From a virus, in IMG/VR virus record IMGVR_UViG_3300025314_000014, positions 1-64,000 of that record: DNA of 64,000 nt. One strand, written 5' to 3'. Under the pieces are notes generated by a model that was given only the letters and a program-made list of their open reading frames with translations, ran no database searches and was not told the origin of the DNA. Below, one piece after another: positions 49,655 through 59,619 of the stretch; position 1 is the stretch's first letter; each line of letters opens with the position of its first letter. The position numbers and the translations under genes are program-made.

Positions 49655-52600
49655 TTATCTCATTCCATACAGTTTTGCCCAGTCTACCTTGAGTTCGTCA
49701 GATAAATCTTCGTAGGTGAATGGGTAGAAAACTGCCAAATCCCCGTTGGACATCGTTATCTTTTCCTGCTCATCGCTGAGAACCATACTCTTCAGACCCT
49801 CGAAGGTAGCGAAGAAGGCGACAGCAGCAAGCTTAGAATATTGAGGAATAGACCCCATCATTGCTATAATCTTTCGGCGGTCGATGGATACACCGGATAG
49901 AGTTGCCATGTCGTGTAGAGTAGAGGCCCACTCAAGGAGTTGGTCAACCTGTTTACTTTCGTCTCCAGTGAGTCCCTTATATTTCGGAGCATCAAACCAC
50001 CGTCGAAGGTCAGTACGAGTAGAAATTAGGCGAGTATTTGCGTCTTTACCCTTCCTTGACGTAATCCTACCATCCTTGCCAGACTCAATGAAGCCTCTCA
50101 TAGCAGGGGACATCTGGTTCAGGATACTCTGTTGAGCAGCTTTGTACCCCTCTGGGTCGGGAGTAATTCCATCCGCTGCCTTATAACTATCATAATTCAG
50201 TGCATGATAGTCTCGCAGAAGTTTGATGTCGTTCCCCTGTACTTCGGGCAAGTCATCTGGATTGAGCCCAAGGTCTAGAAGTGTCTGGTCGTTATATGAG
50301 TTCTTTCCAGCATAGGCTTCTGGCAGTACATCCTCTCGAAATGTTACCCCTCCGCCAGCGCGACCCCATTGAATTTCCTTAGCCCCATCTTCAATATCCT
50401 TCTGGAATTGATTATCATTATAACTCTGTCGCTTATCAGAATATTCCTGCCACTTTGAACCAGTCTCTCGCTGCCACGCATCTACCTCTTCTTGTGCCTT
50501 CATAGTACGCGGATAGTTCTCAGGGTCACTCATGAAGACTTGGGGATTTATGTAGTTGTCTACAATATACTCGTCAGTCTCCTTGGATTGTGGATTATTT
50601 AGACGATACTCTTCCACTCCGATTTCATTACGGAGGGTCTTCTTGGAGACAGGGAACGACCGACCTCCGAGAAGTGTCCCTATTACATTGGTAGGATTCA
50701 ATTCCTCTGGGAGTCTCCAATCTCCAGATAGTCCCCTTGCTAGCGTTTCCCGAAGCATATCTTGGCCCACAAAGGGGACAAAACGACTGGCTAAATATGC
50801 AAGGATGGAATTACGAGTGTCAAGCTTGCGCCCTATGTAATCCGCACGATTGATGAATAGGTCTGAGGCAAAGGATAGGGCCGGAGATTGCTTGCTGCGG
50901 ACGAACCTCTCAGTAATATCAAAAACATCTTGAGGACTTTTTGCTTCTGACAGTCTGCCCCCATAGAGCATAAGCTGCTGCAATACACCACCAAATCCCA
51001 CGTTCTGATTTCCCAAACGCACAGTAAGAATCTGGGAGCCATACTTCGTGGGGTCTAGTTTTGGTTCCTGTCCTAGTATATAAGATAGAGCAACATAACC
51101 ACCAATAGCTGTAGTTGCCCATCCTGCTAGGAGACGACGCCCAAGATTGCCACGAATTCCTAATCGCCGTGCGTCCATAATGAGCCGTAAGTACGACTCA
51201 AAGTATTGTCCGGCGAATAGAATAGAGTCAGATAGAAGCCTCATTCCTGGGCCACGGTGCATGAGGTCATTGGCCGAGAGTCGTCCAGTACCGTGCGACA
51301 CAACATCGGCCAAAGCACGTCTGGCAGAGGTTATGTCCTTGCCAACGATATTGGGGCCAAATGCTTTCTGGGCAAGATGTAGATAGTTGCTGTGACCAAC
51401 CTCTTCCATAAGAGCACGATTCTGCTCATATAGAGAAGCACCAATCATGTTCACCGCCCTATTCCACATATGGTTTCCACCCTTCATAAACCACAGTGGG
51501 GTGTACTTAGTGCTCCATTTTCCGGCAGTCTTCTCGATACGGTTTAGTAGGTCTGTTGCGCTGAGTTCGGTGCCCAACATGGGAACACCATCGTCAATCA
51601 TATCCTGTAGAAGAGGTAAGTGCGAGTGAACCCAAGCATTGTACACGTCTCCATCGACTGCACTGGAGAATGTGACTTTCATCATATCTGCGAAAGCAAC
51701 AGGATTGACAGCAAGAGAGGGCAAGGTCTGTAGCCCGATGAATGACATGTCCGCGCTAGCCCAGACAGGCTTGAATACTTTGTTGACTTCCCGCAGAAGC
51801 TCAAGGCCCTTGACAGCTGTGCCATAGACAATACCACGGTGGTTTAGGCGGAGAGTTCGTTCAACTGTATCTGCTACAGACTTAGGGTAGAGCTTGCCTC
51901 CAGCAAACGGCTCACGGATTCCTTGTAGCTCTATGTTGATAGAACGGAAAGTCTTTTTCTCGTAAGCAACTGTCTTTTGCAGTCGCTTGGCCTGAGAGCG
52001 GGCAGTCTTTAGCTCCTTGTTGGTTTGGTCAAGGTCTAGTTCAATAGCTGTAAGATTGCTTCGCAGACGTTCAGCATTCTTTACCTCACCCGCTGCCTCA
52101 GCTAAACGTTCCTCATCAAGCATAACCAGACGAGTTCGGGTCAAGTCCTCTAACTGTGTGGAGAGACTCTGTGCCTTCTCTCGTGCCTCATCATAAGCCA
52201 CACGGGTTGCTTGCTGTGCGTGGGGAGTGACCGCGTACTTCTCTAGGTCGTTGGCTAGTTCCTTGACAGCTATTCGATAGTTTACCTCTTCAATGAATTC
52301 TGCTAGGGCCGCAGATGGATTATTTAGATAGACAACTTCCGGTCTCCCTGCCTCGTCGATAGTCTCCCTTGTGCGAGGCATTTGGTGAGACTGTTTCTGC
52401 CCAAGAGGGCCATGACGAGAGGAACGGCGAAGCTCGATGACTTCCCCATCCTGTTCGATAGAGATAGCCACGCGGTGGACGTATCGCTTGCCATCAGGTT
52501 TGATGAAATTTAAGAAGGCATCATCAAATATACCAGCCCTTACTCCGTCCTCGACGGATTGAAAGGTGAATAGGTTGTAGCTCCGTATAGCTTTTTCAAT

Positions 52601-54685
52601 GTCCGAAGCCTCAGCCCCAACAAAATCATACTTGTCGGGGTCAGACAAGACTTCGGCCCAGTGTGTGCTAGATACTCCATCCTTTGGGGTGGCAGTTCGG
52701 ATTAGTCCTGTTTCCAAATCTACATCTAGCGCCCGCATCTCGTGTTCCATCGCGCTCTGGACAACGGCTGTCCACGATTGAGTGCGGCGTATCTTATCAA
52801 TGACACGGTACATCGCTTCCCGCGCCTCTTTAGTCATCACCTTATCGGGAATCTTGTCAGGATGAGGAATCGCGGGGTCAGACGATGGGCGGACAGGCTC
52901 TCCTGTAACTTCGTCGGCACCTAGGTCGGCAGAGCGTTGGGCACGGGCAGCATTGTCAGATTCATCAAGGATAGAACTGATGTTAGTGTGAACACCAATA
53001 TCGTCCACCTCAGAGGTAATCTTACCAGCTTGTTGTTCTATATCCTCAATAGCATCGAAGAACTTAGCCTGAAGGTCAGTTGTCTTCTTACCTACTCGAA
53101 TCTTGTAAGAGTTTGTGACCTTGGTGTAGCTAGTGATTTTACCAGTTTGTCCACTAAGTGGGCCTTTAGTGATTGAGACTTGTGTTCCCTTGGGATAAAG
53201 ATTCTCAGGGTCAGTGAGAAGCCTAGCTACATCTTCAGGAATTCCAGCTTTAGAAAGTGAATCAGAGACATCTCCGACCTCTTCACCAGCAAGCCTAGGA
53301 CTCTCAGCAATACGTGCTGTCGTTTCGTCCAGAAGCTCCTCGGCAGTTTTACCTGCCTTTATCTCGTCCTCAATCTGTACTCTCATGGGAGACTTAATAG
53401 TAGGAGGTTCCTGAGTAGGACGGCCAGTGAGGGGGTTGATTTCCTTCTCTTGAATAAGGTCTGTCAGAGTGCGTTGACGCGCAGCAAGGTCTTCGACATT
53501 GGTAACGGCAGTTTCCACGCCTGAGTTGGTGGCTCTGGCCCACTTGACTCCAGCCTCATACGGGTCATCCTCGTTCATAACCCATCGAGAGAAGGCCAAT
53601 CCCTGTGCTTTCGGGTCAGCTTCCCCTAAGATTCCCGCAGCTAGTCGCGTGCCTCGTTCTTTCTCAAGGGTTTGAACAGTGCCCTTAGCAAGACCACGAA
53701 GCGTTGCCCGAAGAGTGCCTTTGCCAATAGCGCGGAAACCTTTGTAGAAGCCAACGGCTGCACCAGGCTCTAATCCAGTAGCAACAAGTTGTGATATTAC
53801 ATCCGCTGTTGCTCTAGCACCGGAAACTCCTGGTCGTAGACTTAGGAAAGGCAAAGCGGATACAAGATAAATCGGATTAAGTAACTCAGCCCCAACTTCT
53901 GTGACTGCACGGCTTCGTACTGCGCGTGATAAGACATTCTCCCTACCCCCTCGTCCCTCCAGAGTTCGGGCTAACGCCTCTTGTGCTCCTAGAACCACTG
54001 GGCGAGAAAGAACTTTAGCCTCATCAGCAGCATCAAGGCGAGCCTGCAATTCTCTGCTTATATCCAGAGAAGGGCCAAAGTGCTCCTCAGCCTCCCTCTC
54101 TGTCATAAAGGGCTCCTCACCTTTTAGGAGTGGTAGGACACCCTTGAAGCGACGAGTCCTATTGAAAGCACTCTCAATATCGTGCACAGTGTCCCTAATT
54201 GCTACATCGGCAATGAAGTCTCCCTCTTTGAGAAGAGCACCGCCAAGCTTACTCCAGAATCCTCTATTCCTTTCAGCTTCATCCCTAGCATACTTTTCAG
54301 GTATACCGTGGGCTACAGCGTTTTGTACTGCCTCATCAATAGCACTATCAAAGTCCAATCCCTGTCGGGCACGGATGCCCGCATAGTTGAGGATAAAGTG
54401 CTGAGTGCGTTGTTCAGGAGTCTCTAGGTCTGGTGGTACTTTTCCTTGTACTGATAGTGTAGCGTGTTCCCGCAGTTTCTTGAGTCTCTCTATCCCCTCA
54501 CGGGCATAGTCAGGGTCTTCTCGCTGAAATGAAAGGTCAAAGGGAGTTCCAGCAGCAGTGCGGGTGGAAAAGGGAACAAGACGGCGGGGCTGAGTCTGTT
54601 GCTCAACCTGCCTAAATGTACGCATGGCAGCCTCAGTCTGAAGCTGCTTTGCTCGTTTCTTCTTGGATGCGAAACCAGGTAACAT
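49655..54685 (-). CDS. Giant virion protein, 1676 aa (putative internal/ejection protein)
   Basis: Largest gene of the window. Lys/Arg-rich N-terminus, long helical regions, a coiled coil (LSTQLEDLTRTRLVMLDEER; LTAIELDLDQTNKELKTARS), a hydrophobic stretch (AGWATTAIGGYVALSYILG), and a polar C-terminal third. The segment KPVWASADMSFIGLQTLPSL corresponds to MATADASFMGVQGL in the 1268-aa phage A protein. Same place, between portal genes and scaffold. An ejected internal virion protein is inferred; no wall-lytic motif found. Confidence 0.7.
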   Translation of the reverse strand: MLPGFASKKKRAKQLQTEAAMRTFRQVEQQTQPRRLVPFSTRTAAGTPFDLSFQREDPDYAREGIERLKKLREHATLSVQGKVPPDLETPEQRTQHFILNYAGIRARQGLDFDSAIDEAVQNAVAHGIPEKYARDEAERNRGFWSKLGGALLKEGDFIADVAIRDTVHDIESAFNRTRRFKGVLPLLKGEEPFMTEREAEEHFGPSLDISRELQARLDAADEAKVLSRPVVLGAQEALARTLEGRGGRENVLSRAVRSRAVTEVGAELLNPIYLVSALPFLSLRPGVSGARATADVISQLVATGLEPGAAVGFYKGFRAIGKGTLRATLRGLAKGTVQTLEKERGTRLAAGILGEADPKAQGLAFSRWVMNEDDPYEAGVKWARATNSGVETAVTNVEDLAARQRTLTDLIQEKEINPLTGRPTQEPPTIKSPMRVQIEDEIKAGKTAEELLDETTARIAESPRLAGEEVGDVSDSLSKAGIPEDVARLLTDPENLYPKGTQVSITKGPLSGQTGKITSYTKVTNSYKIRVGKKTTDLQAKFFDAIEDIEQQAGKITSEVDDIGVHTNISSILDESDNAARAQRSADLGADEVTGEPVRPSSDPAIPHPDKIPDKVMTKEAREAMYRVIDKIRRTQSWTAVVQSAMEHEMRALDVDLETGLIRTATPKDGVSSTHWAEVLSDPDKYDFVGAEASDIEKAIRSYNLFTFQSVEDGVRAGIFDDAFLNFIKPDGKRYVHRVAISIEQDGEVIELRRSSRHGPLGQKQSHQMPRTRETIDEAGRPEVVYLNNPSAALAEFIEEVNYRIAVKELANDLEKYAVTPHAQQATRVAYDEAREKAQSLSTQLEDLTRTRLVMLDEERLAEAAGEVKNAERLRSNLTAIELDLDQTNKELKTARSQAKRLQKTVAYEKKTFRSINIELQGIREPFAGGKLYPKSVADTVERTLRLNHRGIVYGTAVKGLELLREVNKVFKPVWASADMSFIGLQTLPSLAVNPVAFADMMKVTFSSAVDGDVYNAWVHSHLPLLQDMIDDGVPMLGTELSATDLLNRIEKTAGKWSTKYTPLWFMKGGNHMWNRAVNMIGASLYEQNRALMEEVGHSNYLHLAQKAFGPNIVGKDITSARRALADVVSHGTGRLSANDLMHRGPGMRLLSDSILFAGQYFESYLRLIMDARRLGIRGNLGRRLLAGWATTAIGGYVALSYILGQEPKLDPTKYGSQILTVRLGNQNVGFGGVLQQLMLYGGRLSEAKSPQDVFDITERFVRSKQSPALSFASDLFINRADYIGRKLDTRNSILAYLASRFVPFVGQDMLRETLARGLSGDWRLPEELNPTNVIGTLLGGRSFPVSKKTLRNEIGVEEYRLNNPQSKETDEYIVDNYINPQVFMSDPENYPRTMKAQEEVDAWQRETGSKWQEYSDKRQSYNDNQFQKDIEDGAKEIQWGRAGGGVTFREDVLPEAYAGKNSYNDQTLLDLGLNPDDLPEVQGNDIKLLRDYHALNYDSYKAADGITPDPEGYKAAQQSILNQMSPAMRGFIESGKDGRITSRKGKDANTRLISTRTDLRRWFDAPKYKGLTGDESKQVDQLLEWASTLHDMATLSGVSIDRRKIIAMMGSIPQYSKLAAVAFFATFEGLKSMVLSDEQEKITMSNGDLAVFYPFTYEDLSDELKVDWAKLYGMR

Positions 54686-54739
54686 TATGGGAAGTGGGGG
54701 CCGGAGCCGGAGAGAAAGCTCGACGGCCCCCGAAATTGT

Positions 54740-55531
54740 CTAACGACCACCAAACACACCTGTCGGAGTGACGGACTGTATTCTCTTGCCAAACTCTTCA
54801 GCACTAACTCCACCACCTAGTGCCTCGTTGCCTACCCCGAAAGCTGAACGAAGGAGTGTGGTCACTGCATCTCCGCCCTGCTGGGCTTGTCGAGCAGTCT
54901 GGTAAACACTGGGCAGTCCTAGGACACCCTGTCCCGTAATGTCAATATTTCCGCCTGTTATCCCCCTCAATGCCTGCTCTGTACTCTGCTCAAACTGTTG
55001 AGCACCCTGCATAGCTGGTAGGGCCTTGAACTCACCACCAACTCCACCTAGAGCTTGTCCTCCCATGCCCGTTGCAAGAAGGACTGCACGCACAGGGTCA
55101 GTACCTAGCATTTGAGCAAACATCTGTTGTCGCCCAAATTCCAACTCCTGCAACTTCTGCTTCTCCGCAAATGCCTGTCTCATCTGCTCAAGTTCTTTAG
55201 CATTTGCACCTTGTAGTTGAGCGAGGGCATAATCGGCGTCGAACTGGAGTTTCTGCTGAAGCTGGATTTGCTTTAGCTGTTCGGCTCCCTGTAGCTGGAT
55301 TTGCTTTAGCTGTTCTCCTGCAGCAAATTGTGCTCCTGCTTGAGTTTGAGTGTAAGGAGTTGGGGCAGCGCCTCCACCGCCTCCACCACTCGCTTGCCCC
55401 TGTAGGAATGACTGAAATAACGCCATCAACTCTGGCGGAATACCACCAGTAGGTGTTGTTGTTCCAGTCTTAGGCTTTCCCCATATATCAAGACCCTGTT
55501 GGGCCAGAAATAGGTCAGGAGTTAATACCAT
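54740..55531 (-). CDS. Gln-rich virion-region protein, 263 aa
   Basis: Poly-Gly patch (SGGGGGGAAP), then a helical Gln-rich segment with a tandem 11-residue unit, GEQLKQIQLQG / AEQLKQIQLQQ, followed by further heptads. The DNA repeat has period 33. Same slot as the Pro-rich 259-aa protein of phage A. Probably a rod-like virion or ejectosome component. Confidence 0.6.
   Translation of the reverse strand: MVLTPDLFLAQQGLDIWGKPKTGTTTPTGGIPPELMALFQSFLQGQASGGGGGGAAPTPYTQTQAGAQFAAGEQLKQIQLQGAEQLKQIQLQQKLQFDADYALAQLQGANAKELEQMRQAFAEKQKLQELEFGRQQMFAQMLGTDPVRAVLLATGMGGQALGGVGGEFKALPAMQGAQQFEQSTEQALRGITGGNIDITGQGVLGLPSVYQTARQAQQGGDAVTTLLRSAFGVGNEALGGGVSAEEFGKRIQSVTPTGVFGGR
55260..55315 (-). repeat. 33-bp tandem repeat within 54740-55531
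   Basis: The 23-base string at 55260-55282 recurs exactly at 55293-55315; it encodes EQLKQIQL twice. A recent in-gene duplication. Confidence 0.8.
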
Positions 55532-55821
55532 TATCTCTGTCCTTCCTTTATCTTTGTCTCCATCTTTATGATAGCCTCAACTACTTCTTTCCTGATGAGC
55601 GAACGACCATCCCTGCCCATCTTCATGTTATCTTGGAGCATCTTCTGAAAGGCTGCTGGGTTTATACGAAGGGCCAGGTATTCATTGAATGCCTCATCCT
55701 CGGTCATATCCTCACCACCAAAGGGTTTGACCCCCATTGCCTTCCGCAACTCCTGTTTCTGCTTGTAGATACGTTCAGCAGCCAACTTGGGGGCTTCTTC
55801 TAGCATTGTTACTTTGTCCAT
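55531..55821 (-). CDS. Small charged helical protein after portal, 96 aa
   Basis: Lys/Glu-rich (KLAAERIYKQKQELRKAMGV; RKEVVEAIIKMETKIKEGQR). Overlaps both neighbours by one base. Counterpart of 13206-13511 in phage A by position, size and composition. Confidence 0.6.
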   Translation of the reverse strand: MDKVTMLEEAPKLAAERIYKQKQELRKAMGVKPFGGEDMTEDEAFNEYLALRINPAAFQKMLQDNMKMGRDGRSLIRKEVVEAIIKMETKIKEGQR

Positions 55822-57689
55822 TACTGCACCAGTCCTGTTCCTATTTGGGGAGTCCCTGGCATTGGTTGCTCCTTCTGTGTCGTTAGCCCTCTCCCGCCCT
55901 GTATTGATTGAGGAGCGCCGCCTGTGGGGAATGGCCCATTGCCCAAGCCCATCATTCCGCCAAGCATGTCTTGGAGTTCAGGTGGTAGAGCACTTTGTAG
56001 AGCGCTCATGTCTGTAAACTCATTAACATTCTCAAGAAGGTCGAATTCGTCTAACACCTCTTGCATCATCTTGGCCTGTACAGGGGGCAGCTTCTCTAGT
56101 TCACCAACTAGCTTCTCCATCCGCAGCATGGCTGGGTTCTCCACGTCAAGGATATTCTCAACAATCCAATCCCACGGCATCCCGAACTGGAGGAACATAT
56201 TGGCCGTGCCAATGTCCTGAGCACGGTCAACCGGCCCCTTGGGTTCAATACTTGCGTTCATGCGCCCACGGGCAGCCTTAGCCATTGCCACAGTACATTC
56301 ATGTCCGTCTACAACAATACTCTCACCAAGCTGTTCAACTCCACGGAAGAACAAGTCCATAACATTTGTGATGCCTTGGGCCATGTGCTGGGAGATGGGA
56401 GTCAATTTGGAACGTGCGACGTTGATTCGTAGGTTGACTTGGAACGCGGGTGCCGAACCCTGAACACGCCCGAACAGTACATCCTCAAGGGTATGGCGCT
56501 GAATAAGGTCATCTACCTCTGTGATAAGCTTTTCAGCATCGAAGAGACCCTGTGGGTATGGAAGCATTTGCAATAGTTCGTCTGAGTAGGTTGCTGTAAC
56601 GCCCCCAAGCCTGACTTGGAACTTGGGGCGAGTCTTTCCACCCTGCGCTACTCCAGACTCAGGCAGCTTCAGTTCATATGAGGGTAGGTAATAGGCTCCT
56701 ACCATAGTTGCCAGACGAGAGATGAGTAGGTCGTAAACCTCTAAAGCCTCGTGAGCGTCGGCCAAAAAGCTTTTGTACCTATCTGTGTAATCCCGCATCT
56801 CCGTTTTAATCCCTGGGAACATGACAACGGGACATTTACCTAGACCATGCTGCCACGATTTGAGTAGTTTGTAGTCACCCTTTGGGGTTGCGGTGATGGG
56901 GAGTTGAACGTGTGCCTGCTCAGGAGAGGTATTGACTAGGTAATACTGTACATAATTGTAGTCCGTGTACTCAACAACACTTACTTCATCAAACCATTTA
57001 AGAGCACCAGAGGCCATGAGACCCTTAATATCAGAAGAGTTCATTCCATTCTTGTCGGCAAGGATACCCGCGACAACCCTCTTCTCTTCAATAGTGGCGA
57101 TTGTGTTGTCCTCTGCATCGAGAAGAGGCAGAATACTCATGGTTGGTATGTGTTGCATGACGAAGGGGAACTTGGCCTCAGACGACTTCCACTTCTTAAT
57201 AACCTCTAGGTAATCCTCTGGGGATTGCCGAGCCTTTCTGACTGGATAGCCAGCTTGGGCTGTCCAGACTGAGGGGAGTGGAAGTGCCTTGAGGAAGGCA
57301 CGACCATAGATTAGTACATCTTTGGCTATACTCGGCCAAAAATCAGTACGTAGAAGCTGCTGCTCAAACACCTTGGCAGCAACAAGCTCGGTTGCTTCAG
57401 CCAATGCCTTGTCGTCTGTCTTTGGAGTCAGTGGTTCCATAGACCACGATGGCATTGCCATGACAAGACCGGCGGCATGCTCTATGATACCCCCAGCGCG
57501 TCCTGAATGTACCTCGAAGGGCTGGATATTGCGGTCAGGGTCATCCTCCAAGACTTCAATCTTGTTTCGGCGGTGTACAAGGTCACGAATAACCTCATTT
57601 TCCGCGATAGTGGGCGACCAATCTGTGATAAGTTTGTCGTGAAGCTCTTGCACGGTCTCAGCCGTGGGCTTTGGTAGGTTCATAGTCAT
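55821..57689 (-). CDS. Portal protein, phage B
   Basis: 622 aa from ATG 57687-57689, which overlaps the FmdB-like stop as TAATG; an upstream in-frame ATG lies inside that gene. N-terminal NEVIRDLVHRRNKIEVLEDD and GGIIEHAAGLVMAMPSWS, central helical stem (DLISRLATMVGAYYLPSYEL) and C-terminal helices fit a portal. Gly/Pro-rich tail. Follows TerL as usual. Confidence 0.8.
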   Translation of the reverse strand: MTMNLPKPTAETVQELHDKLITDWSPTIAENEVIRDLVHRRNKIEVLEDDPDRNIQPFEVHSGRAGGIIEHAAGLVMAMPSWSMEPLTPKTDDKALAEATELVAAKVFEQQLLRTDFWPSIAKDVLIYGRAFLKALPLPSVWTAQAGYPVRKARQSPEDYLEVIKKWKSSEAKFPFVMQHIPTMSILPLLDAEDNTIATIEEKRVVAGILADKNGMNSSDIKGLMASGALKWFDEVSVVEYTDYNYVQYYLVNTSPEQAHVQLPITATPKGDYKLLKSWQHGLGKCPVVMFPGIKTEMRDYTDRYKSFLADAHEALEVYDLLISRLATMVGAYYLPSYELKLPESGVAQGGKTRPKFQVRLGGVTATYSDELLQMLPYPQGLFDAEKLITEVDDLIQRHTLEDVLFGRVQGSAPAFQVNLRINVARSKLTPISQHMAQGITNVMDLFFRGVEQLGESIVVDGHECTVAMAKAARGRMNASIEPKGPVDRAQDIGTANMFLQFGMPWDWIVENILDVENPAMLRMEKLVGELEKLPPVQAKMMQEVLDEFDLLENVNEFTDMSALQSALPPELQDMLGGMMGLGNGPFPTGGAPQSIQGGRGLTTQKEQPMPGTPQIGTGLVQ

Positions 57690-57868
57690 TAGTTGACCTT
57701 TATCAGCGCCGGAGTGGTCAGTACACGGTGCACTTTGTCCTCTTTGCTGCAAGTGGGGCACCCAACAGGGACATCGCGGTGCTGCATTAGTCTAATTTCA
57801 TCCCATTCCGTGCCGTCGCGGTCACACTTGTACGTATAGAAAGCTATGACTACTGCCCTCCTAACCAT
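57689..57868 (-). CDS. FmdB-like zinc-ribbon protein, 59 aa or shorter
   Basis: AFYTYKCDRDGTEWDEI and VGCPTCSKEDKVHRVLTTPA match the FmdB/regulatory zinc-ribbon type: aromatic start, two Cys-based knuckles (the first one Cys-x-Arg-Asp, lacking the second Cys), then Arg-Val end. The only ATG in frame (57866-57868) overlaps the homing endonuclease, while an excellent AGGAGG precedes ATA at 57845-57847, so the mature start may be the rare ATA. TAATG couples it to the portal. Confidence 0.55.
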   Translation of the reverse strand: MVRRAVVIAFYTYKCDRDGTEWDEIRLMQHRDVPVGCPTCSKEDKVHRVLTTPALIKVN

Positions 57869-58209
57869 GAAGCAAGTTTCTGTAGCTTCATACTGTAATC
57901 TTTACACTGCTCTACGATATCTAGAACTTCTGCTCTACGCCGCAAATTCCAATGAAATATAAGCTTATTCCCTAACCCTTTGGGCCATATCGCTGATATG
58001 GAACCAGCACCTACTTTCCGTAGAAGAACTGATATCACTTCTGGGTCGGTGTTAGAAACACCAACGTAGGGGTAGAGAACAGGAGTTTGGCCATTGGTTC
58101 TGTAACTAGCATGTCCCTCTCCCTCTATCAAGGCTCCTATCCAGGCTCTTTCGACCTCTGTCATAGATAGAACACGACTAGACATACAGTTCTTAGGTTT
58201 TATAGACAT
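57850..58209 (-). CDS. LAGLIDADG-type homing endonuclease, 119 aa
   Basis: A single LAGLIDADG helix is visible as RAWIGALIEGEGHASYRTNG, with the acidic residue near its end, followed by GVSNTDPEVISVLLRKVG, the beta hairpin and second region of the fold. Single-motif proteins act as dimers and cut long sites to spread their gene. It sits between TerL and portal, a common insertion place, with a 3-base gap from TerL, and separates the FmdB-like gene from its upstream partner. Confidence 0.8.
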   Translation of the reverse strand: MSIKPKNCMSSRVLSMTEVERAWIGALIEGEGHASYRTNGQTPVLYPYVGVSNTDPEVISVLLRKVGAGSISAIWPKGLGNKLIFHWNLRRRAEVLDIVEQCKDYSMKLQKLASWLGGQ

Positions 58210-58212
58210 AGC

Positions 58213-59619
58213 TCACCGCATCTCCATAATTATCCTTGGTCGATTGAGGATTGTTGAAGGATGCCTCATTTTGGTAAGGTTGTCAATGAGTAAAAAAAGT
58301 GCGTCCAAGTCGTCATCGTGCCCTGTGTTCGGGTAATGAGTCAATTGGTACTCACAATCAGGGAACCACTCCTCTCCAGAAGGGAAAAGTACGTGTCCAC
58401 CGTGCAAAAACGGTGCAATTGCGTGGGCGCGGGTCATTTTCCCACCTTTGTAGGGCATTGCTTGGACTGGAAGCATCGAGTGGGCCATCAAAGTCTGTAC
58501 AGCGGGAGTTCCAGAGGCCGCATCTTCGACCCAAATGGCAAATTCGTTCCATTTTTGGGCAGATTCAGCGATTTGGTCGAGCAAACCAGGAAGTCCCCAG
58601 CGTCCTTTGATGCGGTCAAGGATGTAAATACGTCCGTGCTTGTCCATCCCCCCAATATACCCAACTGTGAAATCGTTTTGTTCCTTCTCTTTGAACGCTG
58701 TATCCCACGAAGAGGCCACAAGTAGGTCAAGCTCATCCCTTATATACTTCGGAGGACGACTGTAGCTGTCCCAAGTGTGCAGTTTACGGATGATTTGGGC
58801 CTCTCCACCCTTGGTATCACCCATATATTGCATGGCAAACATGGCCGGAGATTGGTAACGCTTGTTAATCAGGAACTCAGCGGGATAAGCCTCCTCCCAA
58901 TATGACTTGTCACCGCGCAAAAGTGCGGCAGTGTGCAAGACTTTTACTCCCTTTTGGCTCAATTTCCGACCGATAAAGTCGGCATCACTCCACCTAGTGC
59001 CAATTACTACTTCCCAAGCGTCTGAGGTGAGGCGCGTGGAGATTGCGTTGTCGTAGTTTTCCCAAACTTTGTCTAGGTTTGCCTTGGTTCCTGAGTTCTT
59101 TTGGTCGTGGGGGTCGTCAATGACCAATCCATTGAGTCTATATGCCACGACTGCCGAAGTAGTGCCACCAGCCCTAAGAGTTGGGTGTGGGTCAGCGAGG
59201 TCTGTTCTAGAGACTTGGAACTCACTGGTGCCCCATCTTCGCTTGTCAGGTCGGACTTCTGGGAAGGTAATGCGATAGGGGAGACTAGACTCGATGAGAT
59301 TCCTAATGGCGTAACTACGACTCCAGCCAACGGAGTCCGCGTAGGAGAGAAGTCCGTAATGTCTGTCCGGTAGCCTACCAAGCATCCATGCAGTAAATCC
59401 CACACCGACAAGCTGGGTCTTTCCACTACCAGGGGGAGCGATGATGATAAGTTTCCGCCCATTTGGGTCATCTCCTATCTTTTGTAGTTCTTCAATCCAC
59501 TGTTTTTGGTGCGCTGCGGGGTTGAATCCAAGTACAAAGCGGCAAAACTCGGCAAAATTCTGCCTAGCACGTTCCCCTCGCTTTATTAACTTTTCTGTTT
59601 TACTACTTCCCTCTATCAA
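58213..59619 (-). CDS. terL: Terminase large subunit, phage B
   Basis: 468 aa. Walker A APPGSGKT (61-68), Walker B LVIDDPHD (~residue 168), coupling/motor region, then nuclease strand SSWDTAFKEKEQNDFTVG and C-terminal HDDDLDALF supplying metal acids. Packages DNA. Canonical Walker A, unlike the phage A enzyme. Start overlaps TerS stop by 17 bases. Confidence 0.92.
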   Translation of the reverse strand: MIEGSSKTEKLIKRGERARQNFAEFCRFVLGFNPAAHQKQWIEELQKIGDDPNGRKLIIIAPPGSGKTQLVGVGFTAWMLGRLPDRHYGLLSYADSVGWSRSYAIRNLIESSLPYRITFPEVRPDKRRWGTSEFQVSRTDLADPHPTLRAGGTTSAVVAYRLNGLVIDDPHDQKNSGTKANLDKVWENYDNAISTRLTSDAWEVVIGTRWSDADFIGRKLSQKGVKVLHTAALLRGDKSYWEEAYPAEFLINKRYQSPAMFAMQYMGDTKGGEAQIIRKLHTWDSYSRPPKYIRDELDLLVASSWDTAFKEKEQNDFTVGYIGGMDKHGRIYILDRIKGRWGLPGLLDQIAESAQKWNEFAIWVEDAASGTPAVQTLMAHSMLPVQAMPYKGGKMTRAHAIAPFLHGGHVLFPSGEEWFPDCEYQLTHYPNTGHDDDLDALFLLIDNLTKMRHPSTILNRPRIIMEMR

